This document shows positions 23,362 to 32,547 of a DNA stretch of 37,034 bases, piece after piece (positions within the stretch are counted from its first letter, which is position 1; each line of letters opens with the position of its first letter). The notes below the pieces were generated by a model, which was not told the origin of the DNA, made no database searches, and was given only the letters and a program-made list of their open reading frames with translations. Both the position numbers and the translations under genes were made by a program. This DNA comes from a virus, in the IMG/VR virus record IMGVR_UViG_3300034095_000312, positions 1 through 37,034 of that record, one strand, 5' to 3'.

Positions 23362-24678
23362 TTACTGCGTTGGTGATGCAGTAGTAGATGGAGTAAAATT
23401 ACTAGTGTATCTTGCTACGCCGTTAGTAATACGGAAGTCATCGAGATAACCTTGCATTTCTTCCCCATCGGAACTTAATTGTGTATATGTAAATGGGAAA
23501 CTAGTCGTACCATTCCAAGATGCAACAGATGTACCATTCAAATACATGTTAGTTGTGCTACCTGAGCGAACTATAGCAAAATGATTCCACGTATTAGCTG
23601 TAAACGTTCCATATCCTGTTAGTGACGCTGAATCCACATTGTATGTAACAATTCCAGTACCATTGTAATAACAGTAGAAATATTTTCCACCTTCATACTC
23701 ATTATTAAAGAATCTATGATAACCAGTTAACGCAGTGACATTAAACCAAAATTCAACTGTAAAGTCTGCAGATAATGTCATGTTAGTTGCACACCGTAAA
23801 TAGTCGCCCACACCGTCAAAGTATATCGATCCAGTACCAAACTTCTTAACACCGGTGCTAACTTGTGTATTACCTACTGTAGTAACAGTTCTTGAGCCAA
23901 TACTTAAATCAGTAAAGTTGTTTACTCCATTTGCACCGTCACCGCTTAATAATAAGCTAACTGAACTAAAATATGGATCAATTGCAGGCATTGATATACT
24001 TCCTGTTGCAGTTGAACTACTACTGTTACCTACAGAATTAGTAGCATATACCGTAAATGTATAAGTTGTTAATTGTGCTAATCCGTTAACTGTAATAGTA
24101 CCAGATCCTGCTTGAGATAAGGTTCCGGTAATGCCTCCGGGAGAGCTAACTGCAGTATAACTGGTAATAACTGTACCACCGTTTGATGCCGGTGCTGTGA
24201 ACGTAATCATAGCAGATGACGCACTAGAAATTGTTGCTGTTCCAATAGTAGGAATGCCAGGCACTGTGAATGATGTAGGAGTAGCTGAAACAGTTGCACT
24301 AGCTATACTAGAACCGGATGCACTGTTTGCAACAACAGTAAACGTGTAACTTGTTCCATTAGTTAACCCAGTTATAACAATAGGACTAGACGATCCGCTT
24401 GCAGTCTGCCCACCAGAAGATGTAACAGTATAACTAGTAATAGTAGAGCCATTTAACGTGCTAGGTGCAGTAAATATAATTGATATTTGCGTGTTGCCAA
24501 TCGTAGCTGTAGTAATAGCAGGAGCAGATGGAGGAGTAATCCCTAATGCCCATAGACCTGCTTGTTTAAGTTGTCCTACGATATCACATGACCAGATACC
24601 ATTTGCTTTACCGGTATACGCAGTTCCGCTAGTAGCTTGAGGATTAAAACTAATTATATTCCCTTTCCATTTAGCCAC
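23362..24678 (-). CDS. Modular adhesin: SGTAYTG anchor, two Fn3, LamG tip
   Basis: This 438-residue protein starts at a GTG codon (complement of 24676-24678) with AAGGA upstream. The anchor (1-46) carries ATSGTAYTGKANGIWS. Two Fn3 domains span about 50-135 and 140-228. Residues about 236-432 are a concanavalin A/LamG-type domain: VSLLLSGDGANG, FGTGSIYFDGVGDYLRC, FTVEFWFNVTAL, WNHFAIVRSGSTTNMYLNG and GYLDDFRITNGVARYTSNF are the usual landmarks. LamG domains often bind glycans, so the tip may recognise a host polysaccharide. It is the most divergent anchor of the six adhesins. Confidence 0.85.
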   Translation of the reverse strand: MAKWKGNIISFNPQATSGTAYTGKANGIWSCDIVGQLKQAGLWALGITPPSAPAITTATIGNTQISIIFTAPSTLNGSTITSYTVTSSGGQTASGSSSPIVITGLTNGTSYTFTVVANSASGSSIASATVSATPTSFTVPGIPTIGTATISSASSAMITFTAPASNGGTVITSYTAVSSPGGITGTLSQAGSGTITVNGLAQLTTYTFTVYATNSVGNSSSSTATGSISMPAIDPYFSSVSLLLSGDGANGVNNFTDLSIGSRTVTTVGNTQVSTGVKKFGTGSIYFDGVGDYLRCATNMTLSADFTVEFWFNVTALTGYHRFFNNEYEGGKYFYCYYNGTGIVTYNVDSASLTGYGTFTANTWNHFAIVRSGSTTNMYLNGTSVASWNGTTSFPFTYTQLSSDGEEMQGYLDDFRITNGVARYTSNFTPSTTASPTQ

Positions 24679-24689
24679 AGGTTATATCC

Positions 24690-25079
24690 TTATGATAATT
24701 CTTCGTATGAAACTGCATAACTAATTTTGCTAGCAGTTCCGGATGTAACTACAATTGATTGATTTTCTGTTAAGTAGATTGATTTATCTATAATAGTTAA
24801 TGCAGCTCCGGCTGGTATAGATAATGCATAAATTAGCGGAAATGCAGTTCCACCGCTAGGTGCCGATCCTTGTGCAACTGAGCCGTTTGAATATATTGAA
24901 ACAGTTGTATTAACAGCTACTGAACTATCAATGTTAGTAGCCATGATGTTATTTATTTTTAAAATTTTTCCGCTCGATAGAGGATTAGCTATGAATACTA
25001 CTGATGTAGCTACTTGCGGAATTAAACAGATTGTATTACCATACATTCCAGTAATACCAATTATATTTGGGTTTGCCAT
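24690..25079 (-). CDS. MANPNI-type 129-residue accessory structural protein, copy B
   Basis: This protein (MANPNIIGITGMYGNTICLIP) has the same length as copy A at 21137. The two share the blocks YSNGSVAQGSAP (YTNGSVAQGSAP in copy A), SIPAG, IYLTENQSIVVTSGTASKIS and the end SYEELS. As with copy A, its GGAGGT site lies in the last codons (YGG) of the upstream fibre gene. The same arrangement, a long fibre followed by this small protein and then an Fn3 adhesin, therefore occurs twice. That suggests duplication of a multi-gene block and a fixed partner role. No enzymatic motif is visible. Confidence 0.7.
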   Translation of the reverse strand: MANPNIIGITGMYGNTICLIPQVATSVVFIANPLSSGKILKINNIMATNIDSSVAVNTTVSIYSNGSVAQGSAPSGGTAFPLIYALSIPAGAALTIIDKSIYLTENQSIVVTSGTASKISYAVSYEELS

Positions 25080-25085
25080 ATATCA

Positions 25086-26249
25086 TTAACCTCCGTACGC
25101 TATTAACATAGCAATTGTATTGGCTGAAGATGCAGGAGATGCAGATGCAGTTGCTGGAGCACTTGGTGTTTCTAGTAGTTGCCAATTAGAAGTTGCTGAA
25201 TTATAGATAAATGTTACGTATGCACTACTTATGTCTAAAATATACGATGTTGAATCTCGTTCAATAGTTTTTCCAACAGATGGATATATAATCAAATTAT
25301 TAGTACCAGCGATATTATTTATATCAACAATTCCTATCACAGTGCCATCTGTGGGTGATGCAGGCATTGTAATATGTATTGCGCCGGCAGCCGAATCACA
25401 TCTAACTAAATCGTTAATACCTGCTGTATAATCTGAAGTTATAGTAGCAGTAGGTACTAAGTTAGTAACTGGTATCCAGCTAGCATTTGTACCGTTTGTA
25501 GTTAAAAATTTACCAGTATTGGATGTTTGTGTTGGCAATGCAACTGAAGCAGCAGATTGTGATGTCCAGGTAGTCCCGTCTGATGTTAATACATTACCAG
25601 ATATTCCAGGAGCAACTGATTGTACTGCACTCAGGCCATTACCTAAAATTACACTGTTAGCCACAAGTGACGTAGCACCAGTACCGCCTTTAGTTACTGA
25701 CAATGTTGCACTAAGTCCGGCTGCAGTACCTGTTGTGTTCTGATTAAAAGTAGGCCATGTAAATGTACCGGTACTAAAGTTACCGCTTACAGGTGTGCCT
25801 AATGCGGGTGTGGTATTAAACAACACACTAGCACCAGATTGATTAACAATATCTCCACCGGGTGGTAATGTAATCTTACCACTATTATTAAACGCCCAAG
25901 TGTAGCCGTTATTTGTAACTGATAAACCACCACCAACTTGTAATGCGCCACCAATGCCGACCCCACCGGATACGGTTAATGCACCAGTAGACGGAGAAGT
26001 CGAACTAGTTGCAGCAGTAACTGATAAATTCGTAAATGCAGGACTTGCAGATGTTTGCAAGTCCTGAGGAGTATTAATTAAATCACTATAGTTATTACTA
26101 AGTGTGGCAATTGATTGGACACCACTAGCTGTTTTTTTAATAAACAGTCGTCCATCATATGTATTAATTGATATTTCACCATCTAATAAATCAGTAACCA
26201 ACGGTACCTTTGCAGATACCGAACTTCGTTTATGTAAGATGTGTGCCAT
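25086..26249 (-). CDS. Tail fibre protein (MAHILHKRSSVSAKVP type)
   Basis: The 387-residue protein opens MAHILHKRSSVSAKVPLVTD with GEISINTYDGRLFIKK. This is a widespread phage fibre N-terminus that normally reads HKRSSxxGKxPxxxxLxxGEIAINxxDGxLxxK. A shaft with VSGGVGIGGALQVGGGLSV, NQNTTGTAAGLSATL, GGTGATSL and NVLTSDG follows. The C-terminal module (about 270-365: LVRCDSAAGAIHITMPASP, GIVDINN, YVTFIYNSATSNWQLLETPS) is shared with the 334- and 597-residue fibres. It ends SANTIAMLIAYGG. No strong ribosome-binding site is seen before the ATG. A structural fibre is well supported. Confidence 0.8.
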   Translation of the reverse strand: MAHILHKRSSVSAKVPLVTDLLDGEISINTYDGRLFIKKTASGVQSIATLSNNYSDLINTPQDLQTSASPAFTNLSVTAATSSTSPSTGALTVSGGVGIGGALQVGGGLSVTNNGYTWAFNNSGKITLPPGGDIVNQSGASVLFNTTPALGTPVSGNFSTGTFTWPTFNQNTTGTAAGLSATLSVTKGGTGATSLVANSVILGNGLSAVQSVAPGISGNVLTSDGTTWTSQSAASVALPTQTSNTGKFLTTNGTNASWIPVTNLVPTATITSDYTAGINDLVRCDSAAGAIHITMPASPTDGTVIGIVDINNIAGTNNLIIYPSVGKTIERDSTSYILDISSAYVTFIYNSATSNWQLLETPSAPATASASPASSANTIAMLIAYGG

Positions 26250-26258
26250 ATTAAGTTT

Positions 26259-28970
26259 TTAGAAAGTACCACCGTCTATGTCAGACCATGTAGGTAAGCC
26301 ACCACTTAGCATTAAGACTTGACCATCGGTCGCCTTTGCTAATTTTGATAATGTGTTAGTTGCAGATGCATATAGAATGTCCCCTGCAGCATATGAAGTA
26401 ATACCAGTACCGCCATATGTAGCACCAATTGCAGTACCGTTCCAAGTACCAGTTCCAACTGTACCTAATGTTGTAATACTAGTTTGACCAACGTATGTAC
26501 TTGCGATATCAATGCTTGTACCAGATGATGTAATTCTATTTGCAGTACCGCCAACTGTTAATACACCTGATGCATATGATAAACCGTTACCAGCAACTGA
26601 TGATGCAAGTTGTACATTTCCGCCACTTATTGTAATACCGTTAGCAGTGTTGACACTAAACGTATTACCGGTTAATGATAGTCCTGCACCTGCTTGCCAC
26701 GATCCTTGTCCAGCAAACTGTGTAAATTTAACATTAGAAGAACCAAAAATTACACCTTCGGTTGTTTGTACATAACCATATCCGCTGTCAGACACATAAA
26801 AATAGTCACCACCACCGAAGTTACCATAACCGGCTGCAATGTTAATTGCACCTGCAGTAGCATGGTTAACTGTTAATGTAATTTGGGTAGAACTATTAAT
26901 ACTTAAAATACGTGCATTTGAACCTAAAATACCAGTTCCACCAACTTTAAATACAGGCATACCTTCTGACAATGCTGAAGTATTACCAGATGTTAATGTT
27001 ACAACTGCAGTTAGTGTTGATAATGTAGCTGACAGACTGTTAACTGCATATGATGAATCGGCGTCAATTGCACGAACAAATGTAGTAGCAGTTGCCCACA
27101 CATAAACACCATTTTGTTTAGCATCAGTTTGACCAATAACTAATACACGGCATTGACTATGATTAGTAAATGTTGCAACTTCGCTGCCGCCATCCCAACT
27201 ATATGTAAATTGCGGAGTAGTTGCAAATGTTAAGTAAGAACCAGGTCCTACGTCTCCTAAGTTTGGAGCAGTACCGGCACCTGGAGTATATGATGCAGCA
27301 CCTACGTCAGTTGATGTTACAAAATCTACAGTGTCACGTATACGTAAACCCTGTGCTAACGTGTCAACATAATTTTTAGTTGCAGCGTCTTGTGCAACAA
27401 CTGGATCTGCTAATCCGGTAATTTTGTAGCCACCCATTGCTACAGTATCGCCAAATGTAGTAGCACCTGTTACACTTAATGTACCAGCAACTGCAGTATT
27501 ACCTGTTGCAGACGCAACTGTAAATTTATCAGTAGCAACAGATAAGTTACCTGAGAATGAACCAGTTGACGCACTTAATGTACCTAATGTAGAGTTACCA
27601 GCATTTAATGTACCAGCAATCGTAGTGTTACCTGATGATGCAACTACTTGAAATTTATTTGTATTAACGTTAAAGTTACCAGTAACATCAGCTTGTCCAG
27701 TAACACTTAATGTACCAGCAACTGCAGTATTACCTGTTGCAGAAGCAACTGTGAATTTATTAGTAGCGACAGATAAGTCACCTGTTGCATTTAATGTACC
27801 AGCAACTGCAGTATTACCTGTTGCAGAAGCAACTGTGAATTTATTAGTAGCGACAGATAAGTCACCTGTTGCATTTAAAGAAGATACCGTAGTACTACCA
27901 GTTACACCTAATGTACCAGCAATTACAGTGTTACCTGTTGCAGCAGCAATTGTAAATTTATTAGTAGCAACTGCAACATCACCTGAGAATGAACCAGTTG
28001 TTGCACTTAAAGTACTAAGTGTAGTATTACCTGCGCTCAACGTGCCTGATATAGTTGTATTGCCAGATGTTGTATCTACTAAGAATTTAGTAGCCGAACT
28101 ATCAGTAATTCTAAAATATTCAGAAGCAGCAGTTGTGTTACCGGAAATTGTAACACCGTTATTAAATGTAGCAGTATCAGTGAATGTCGAAACACCGGTA
28201 GTCGTTAACGCACCGCCAATCCATAAATTGCCCCCAATACCTGCACCACCTGCAACTTGTAACGCACCTGAAGTAGCATTGCCTGCATTTGCAGTAGATT
28301 GTAGTAATTTTAATCCGGTAGTATCTAATTTTGAAACTTCAACTGCAGATGTGCCATTGCTTGCATAAAAATGTAATATATCATCACTTTCGCCTGGTGC
28401 TGATTCTGCAATAATGTAAGTAAGACCGTCAACTGATCTAACACCGCCTAACGATGCCCAGTTGCCGCTTCCGCTAGTTCCGGTATACCCTTCAAATGTT
28501 GAACGTTCTGAATTATAACGAACCGCGCCGGCTAATGCAGGACTTTGTTGAGCAGTAGTACCTGATGGTAGTACTAATGCGTTGGTTCCTTCAATAATAA
28601 CATAACCAGCGCCATTTGGTTTAAGTTTAATATTACCGTCAGTATTTGTTGAACTAATAACACTTGTGCTACCAGTAATTGTGATATTACCAATGTTAAT
28701 TGCATCAATTTTACTATTAGCATCAACAAGAATTGTTGAACTTGCAGTTAATGTACCAGGAACATGACTCATCATGTCTGTAAAATATTTACCACCTAAT
28801 AGTACCGGAGTAGTTGTTGCGTCAGCTGCACCTATCCCAATATATAATCTGTCGCCAGTATTTGACTGGGTACCTGCTAACGATGAATATCCTAATTCAC
28901 CAATTGCAAGTGTACCAGTAGTTATTGCACTGGTACTGGTTCTTTTAATTCTGATTTTTGAGCTTGCCAT
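26259..28970 (-). CDS. Long repeat-rich tail fibre (903 residues)
   Basis: The N-terminus MASSKIRIKRTSTSAITTGT with LAIGELGYSS and GDRLYIGIG is a phage fibre attachment module. Residues about 270-510 are short repeats of LSVATNKFTVASATGNTAVAGTL type. Then come GGYKITGLADPVVAQDAATKNYVD (a classic fibre motif) and a domain with RVLVIGQTDAKQNGVYVWATATTF (about 515-650). The C-terminal part has GTGTWNGTAIGATYGGTG and ends PTWSDIDGGTF. An AAGG site precedes the ATG. It is the largest gene here and probably forms a long distal or side fibre. Two repeat units are almost identical at the DNA level. Confidence 0.85.
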   Translation of the reverse strand: MASSKIRIKRTSTSAITTGTLAIGELGYSSLAGTQSNTGDRLYIGIGAADATTTPVLLGGKYFTDMMSHVPGTLTASSTILVDANSKIDAINIGNITITGSTSVISSTNTDGNIKLKPNGAGYVIIEGTNALVLPSGTTAQQSPALAGAVRYNSERSTFEGYTGTSGSGNWASLGGVRSVDGLTYIIAESAPGESDDILHFYASNGTSAVEVSKLDTTGLKLLQSTANAGNATSGALQVAGGAGIGGNLWIGGALTTTGVSTFTDTATFNNGVTISGNTTAASEYFRITDSSATKFLVDTTSGNTTISGTLSAGNTTLSTLSATTGSFSGDVAVATNKFTIAAATGNTVIAGTLGVTGSTTVSSLNATGDLSVATNKFTVASATGNTAVAGTLNATGDLSVATNKFTVASATGNTAVAGTLSVTGQADVTGNFNVNTNKFQVVASSGNTTIAGTLNAGNSTLGTLSASTGSFSGNLSVATDKFTVASATGNTAVAGTLSVTGATTFGDTVAMGGYKITGLADPVVAQDAATKNYVDTLAQGLRIRDTVDFVTSTDVGAASYTPGAGTAPNLGDVGPGSYLTFATTPQFTYSWDGGSEVATFTNHSQCRVLVIGQTDAKQNGVYVWATATTFVRAIDADSSYAVNSLSATLSTLTAVVTLTSGNTSALSEGMPVFKVGGTGILGSNARILSINSSTQITLTVNHATAGAINIAAGYGNFGGGDYFYVSDSGYGYVQTTEGVIFGSSNVKFTQFAGQGSWQAGAGLSLTGNTFSVNTANGITISGGNVQLASSVAGNGLSYASGVLTVGGTANRITSSGTSIDIASTYVGQTSITTLGTVGTGTWNGTAIGATYGGTGITSYAAGDILYASATNTLSKLAKATDGQVLMLSGGLPTWSDIDGGTF
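27715..27882 (-). repeat. Two 84-bp tandem repeats within the 903-residue fibre gene
   Basis: ACTGCAGTATTACCTGTTGC occurs at 27721 and again at 27805, a period of 84 bp (28 codons: LSVATNKFTVASATGNTAVA plus GTLNATGD). More diverged copies flank them from about 27480 to 28080. Near identity of the two central units suggests a recent duplication. Confidence 0.85.
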
Positions 28971-28984
28971 TTAATTACCCTTAT

Positions 28985-29761
28985 TTAAAATTCGCCACCG
29001 TCCATGTTTTGATTTAACAGTGAAGCTTGCACGTCCCATTGACTTGTTGTTTCGTTGTATACTAATAATGAGCCGTCTAATAACCCTGTGTTGTTCACGT
29101 CAGGAATGTCTATAACTTTATTTATCTGGTTCCCGGGAATACCTTGATCCCCTTTCTCACCCGATACATATGGAAGATCATTCCAATGTAATATGCCATC
29201 TCCAAGTTTGAATGTATTTGTATCTATTTCAAATGCTAATTCACCGTCACCTAATATTGGATTTACATCTGTCCATAATTGTGCAGTTGCTCTGCGAATT
29301 GGCGCACTTGTAGTAGTGCCGGTAACATTTATTATACCATTATTGATTTCTAAACCGGCGCCAATCTTAACACCACCTAATGTGGTACTAGATGCAACTG
29401 GTAATGTATAGGTTGACCCCGATGATCCTGATGATCCAAATGTAACTTCGCTCCAATTTATTTCAGCATTAGGAACTGCACCTGTAGAAGTACTTCTAAC
29501 TTCTCCGCTTTGTAATTTGTATGTATAGTACCGATCACCTGTTCTAGTATATGATCCAGATACGTACTCGTTTTTAATATACACTAACATACCTTCTTGT
29601 ATGCGTTGTCCAGGTATATTAGTTAGTTGATCATTAGGTAATCCAGTAATACTTTGTAGTGTACCACGAAGTTCTGTATCTAATGCAATCGGCGCATTAG
29701 TAGCAGGACTCCACGTACCTGGCCAAGTGTTTCTTGTTAACCCGTCATAGTTAGCTGCCAT
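28985..29761 (-). CDS. Fibre protein with Mtd/hyaluronidase-type repeat and collagen-like stub
   Basis: This 258-residue protein contains TYTLPVASSTTLGGVKIGAGLEI, a shaft motif. It also has RRATAQLWTDVNPILGDGELAFEIDTNTFKLGDGILHWNDLPY (about 158-200), the phage repeat common at fibre and hyaluronidase N-termini. A short collagen-like stretch GEKGDQGIPGNQ follows. The end, LNQNMDGGEF, has the DGG-type tail seen in other fibres here. It shares one base with the upstream collagen-like fibre (TAATG). Its domain order suggests a short connecting fibre. Confidence 0.75.
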   Translation of the reverse strand: MAANYDGLTRNTWPGTWSPATNAPIALDTELRGTLQSITGLPNDQLTNIPGQRIQEGMLVYIKNEYVSGSYTRTGDRYYTYKLQSGEVRSTSTGAVPNAEINWSEVTFGSSGSSGSTYTLPVASSTTLGGVKIGAGLEINNGIINVTGTTTSAPIRRATAQLWTDVNPILGDGELAFEIDTNTFKLGDGILHWNDLPYVSGEKGDQGIPGNQINKVIDIPDVNNTGLLDGSLLVYNETTSQWDVQASLLNQNMDGGEF

Positions 29762-31854
29762 TATGAAATGCTCACGTAAGTTGCACCCGATTGTAAAGTA
29801 ATTCCGTACAATTGATAATTTTCAGAAACATAATCAGATAATGGTGCATCGGGTGCGAGTGCAACAGTACTGCCATTGGTGTATGATACGTCACTTAATA
29901 ATCCAGCACTTGCCCCTGTTTTAAATGTAGTTGGTTGAGGTGCTGAACTTCTTACTGCAAACCAAAACGCCCGTGGATTTGCATTTGAATTTGTAATTGA
30001 TTGTGTTGCTAATGTTTTAACTTGATCACCTAATACAGTAACTCCAACTTCAACACTAGTATTATTAATTATGTCAGCTCTAGTTGGAACTGATAGTACA
30101 CTGGCTGTCCATAACCAATAAGTTGGATATGTAAAACTAGCAGCTGCTGCAACATCAGACGAATTTGCAGGACCAAGCGTAACATTATACGCAGTGCCTG
30201 TTACTGTAACAGGTCTAGATGCAGTAGTTGTTAATGTCACATATCTAGCAGTAGATTTGTTACTGTGATTAATTGGAGCAGTAAATGTCATAGTACCACT
30301 TGCAGTAGTTGACGATACTGTTCCGTTTGTACCGCTAATTAAAAATGTTCTGTTACCTGCTGATATAGCTGATGCAGTTGGTGTGTAAGTAGTTGAAGTA
30401 TACGCATCAAGGAATGTTTTTCCAGTTAATGCAGTAATTGCAATTGAATGCGATACTGTATTCCAGTTAACTGAAAATGTTGTAGTTGTACTCCAACTAG
30501 CTGTTGTTGTACCGTTATAATAATTAAACGCAACTACTCCACTTGCTGTACCACCAGTTGCAGAAGTTGAAGTGGATCTAATGTACGATGTAGAATTGTT
30601 AGTAGTAAAACTTTGATTCCAATCTACGCCTCCAGCAGGTGTAACACTATACGCTCCTGCAGTATAATTTCCAAGTGTTGTAGAAATTGATCCAGTTGAT
30701 TGTGTAATTGTTGCAACACTATTAATATATTGAGTAGGTACGTCAGCTGGATTATCAACAGTAACAGTAAATCCAGTTGCAGGAATATCCCAATTTAATG
30801 TTGAGCCTGCAGATGACACTGCACTTACGGTTGGTGTAAACGTTGCTAATGTTAATCGTAATGTACTACCTGAAAATTCTGCAACCCTAACTGTGTTAGT
30901 GACATCATTTTCTTTATAACCGGTAAGTGTGCGATAATTGCCGTTAGTTGACCAAACTAATGATTCACTTGCAGCAATAGATAACCCTATCGGTCCTTGT
31001 GGTCCAGTGTCACCTGTATCGCCTTTTAGTCCTTGTGGTCCTGTGTCACCTGTTAGTCCAGTATCACCTTTGATGCCTTGTGGACCTTGTGTACCTCGAG
31101 GACCGGCGATAGTACCAACATCGGTCCATTGTGTTAAATCAATTGGGTTGTCAGTATTACACACCCACAAATGGCCTAACACCATGTACCCATCACCGAT
31201 AATTGCAGTGGTTAACAATTCTAGTTCAGAGGTTGAGGGTTTTTCACCTTTAAGTTTAATAGTACCAGGATTTATGCCGCCAATAAGTGTTGCTGCTGGT
31301 AATGAAATGCCACCATCGGCTGTACCTGTTATAGCTCCTTGACCAAGATAAATGGTGTTTGTTGCAAAATACCCGGTTAATGCATGTATTGATGCAAACC
31401 GAGCATCTGGACTACCAAGGTTTATAGTTCCGTCAACATCTGGATATATGCTTGATGCAAGTAACCCGCCTACTGTATAGTCAATACTAATTGTTCCGTC
31501 AGCACTAAGAGTAATGCCGCTTCCAATTTTAACAGCACCTAGTTGAGTAGCAGTTGCTGCTGATGACGACGATACAGGATTCCATGAATTGTCATATCTA
31601 AGGTATAATCTATGTTCAGCAGTGTTCCACCAAAATGTTCCACTACTTTCAGAAGTTGGAGGAGTATTACTTGATATTACTGATGCAGGATTACCAGTGG
31701 TACCAAGAGTGATAGGGATACCTCCAAGAGTAACCCCGTCGGATAGTCTTAGATCGCCAATTTCTTGATTGTAAAATATAATTCCAATTTCACCAACATA
31801 CTGGTCGGCATCAATGGATGTAACACGTCCTGATTTAATCTTTTGAATAGTCAT
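29761..31854 (-). CDS. Long tail fibre with collagen-like segment
   Basis: The likely product has 697 residues and starts [20 protein letters not shown]. An upstream in-frame ATG at 31887 would place a late-promoter-like box inside the gene, so I prefer 31854. [20 protein letters not shown] is a phage fibre N-terminal repeat. [20 protein letters not shown] follows, then a collagen-like G-x-y run (about 251-290, beginning [16 protein letters not shown]) and a Thr/Ser-rich region of about 400 residues with several beta-sandwich-like repeats, ending [14 protein letters not shown]. No Shine-Dalgarno site precedes the ATG, and the box AATAAATAC ends 3 nt before it. Confidence 0.8.
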   Translation of the reverse strand: MTIQKIKSGRVTSIDADQYVGEIGIIFYNQEIGDLRLSDGVTLGGIPITLGTTGNPASVISSNTPPTSESSGTFWWNTAEHRLYLRYDNSWNPVSSSSAATATQLGAVKIGSGITLSADGTISIDYTVGGLLASSIYPDVDGTINLGSPDARFASIHALTGYFATNTIYLGQGAITGTADGGISLPAATLIGGINPGTIKLKGEKPSTSELELLTTAIIGDGYMVLGHLWVCNTDNPIDLTQWTDVGTIAGPRGTQGPQGIKGDTGLTGDTGPQGLKGDTGDTGPQGPIGLSIAASESLVWSTNGNYRTLTGYKENDVTNTVRVAEFSGSTLRLTLATFTPTVSAVSSAGSTLNWDIPATGFTVTVDNPADVPTQYINSVATITQSTGSISTTLGNYTAGAYSVTPAGGVDWNQSFTTNNSTSYIRSTSTSATGGTASGVVAFNYYNGTTTASWSTTTTFSVNWNTVSHSIAITALTGKTFLDAYTSTTYTPTASAISAGNRTFLISGTNGTVSSTTASGTMTFTAPINHSNKSTARYVTLTTTASRPVTVTGTAYNVTLGPANSSDVAAAASFTYPTYWLWTASVLSVPTRADIINNTSVEVGVTVLGDQVKTLATQSITNSNANPRAFWFAVRSSAPQPTTFKTGASAGLLSDVSYTNGSTVALAPDAPLSDYVSENYQLYGITLQSGATYVSIS

Positions 31855-31857
31855 ACT

Positions 31858-31867
31858 GTATTTATTG
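31858..31867 (-). promoter_or_regulatory. Late-promoter-like box fused to a start codon
   Basis: The complement reads CAATAAATAC, followed by AGT and then the ATG at 31854. If it acts like a T4 late box, transcription would start at or inside the start codon, giving a leaderless message. The same geometry occurs at 35236. Confidence 0.5.
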
Positions 31868-31902
31868 TATGCTAAACAAAAGATCAATCAGTAGTTATGT
31901 GA

Positions 31903-32148
31903 TTAGTACATGCGTTTACGATTTGCAGATACTGGATTTGCTTCTTTTTCAAGTTTTTTACGATATCTAGCTTTAGCTGAACCTGCTTCTCTTTTTCGTT
32001 TAGAAGTTGGTTTTTCGTAAAATTCTTTTTTTCTTAAAGTTTCTAGTTTACCCGAATCTTCTACTTTACGCTTAAATCTGCGCAATGCTTGTGTAATGTT
32101 TTCGTTCTCGCGTAATGTTACTTTAGCTTTATTCTGTAGGGTTATCAT
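31903..32148 (-). CDS. rpsU: Phage-encoded ribosomal protein bS21
   Basis: The product (81 residues from the second ATG) carries the bS21 signature in order: VTLRENENITQALRRFKRKVEDSG, LRKKEFYEKPTSKRKRE and ARYRKKLEKE. It has the strongly basic helical make-up of the family, and E. coli S21 has 71 residues. Two adjacent ATGs exist (32151 and 32148). The GAGG site lies 3 nt from the first and 6 nt from the second, so the second is preferred. bS21 sits near the mRNA exit/anti-Shine-Dalgarno site of the 30S subunit and is the ribosomal protein most often reported in phages. It may bias host ribosomes to phage messages. It overlaps the upstream gene. Confidence 0.95.
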   Translation of the reverse strand: MITLQNKAKVTLRENENITQALRRFKRKVEDSGKLETLRKKEFYEKPTSKRKREAGSAKARYRKKLEKEANPVSANRKRMY

Positions 32149-32539
32149 CATTATCCTCGTTGTTAAGTTGTTCTACAATCCAATCTAAATTAAATATTCT
32201 GTTTTTAGAGATTAAATTGTAAGGGGTTAGTTCGTCATTAGTTATATAGTATGCATTCGGATGTGTAAGCATAAATGCGACAAACGATTTAGTAATCGGA
32301 TCACAATTATCAACATCAATAATTACTACTGCTACTTGGTGTGTAACACTTAGTAACCAATCGATGTCTGCTTCATCGGTATCATAAATGAAGATATTAA
32401 TATCTTCGTCACTTTCACCAATAATAGCATGAAACTGTTCTAGTACATGCGTTGATGGTTTTACTAATAAATAACCAACATCTAAATTAAAAAACTTATC
32501 CGGAGGTGTAATAACCGTAATTTTTCCTAATGGATTCAT
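32129..32539 (-). CDS. Unrecognised protein between bS21 and the RlpA-like gene
   Basis: This 136-residue protein begins MNPLGKITVITPPDKFFNLD. It has a hydrophobic strand/acidic turn pattern (VAVVIIDVDNCDPITKSFVAFML), then NAYYITNDELTPYNLISKNRIFNLDWI and a very acidic tail (NNEDNDDNPTE). It could have an alpha/beta fold of the receiver or Toprim sort, but no decisive motif is seen. An AGAAGG site precedes the ATG, and its end overlaps the bS21 start by about 20 bases, so the two are translationally coupled. I recall similar proteins in marine T4-like phages without known function. Confidence 0.6.
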   Translation of the reverse strand: MNPLGKITVITPPDKFFNLDVGYLLVKPSTHVLEQFHAIIGESDEDINIFIYDTDEADIDWLLSVTHQVAVVIIDVDNCDPITKSFVAFMLTHPNAYYITNDELTPYNLISKNRIFNLDWIVEQLNNEDNDDNPTE

Positions 32540-32547
32540 GTGGCCTT

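Noticed and set aside
27751-28368. Long plus-strand ORF of 205 residues
   Set aside because: It lies antisense to the repeat region of the 903-residue fibre. Its repeated sequence simply mirrors the repeats on the other strand, and no ribosome-binding site is seen.
30938-31342. Plus-strand ORF with Pro/Ser repeats
   Set aside because: It is antisense to the collagen-like segment of a clear fibre gene, and its repeats are explained by that segment.
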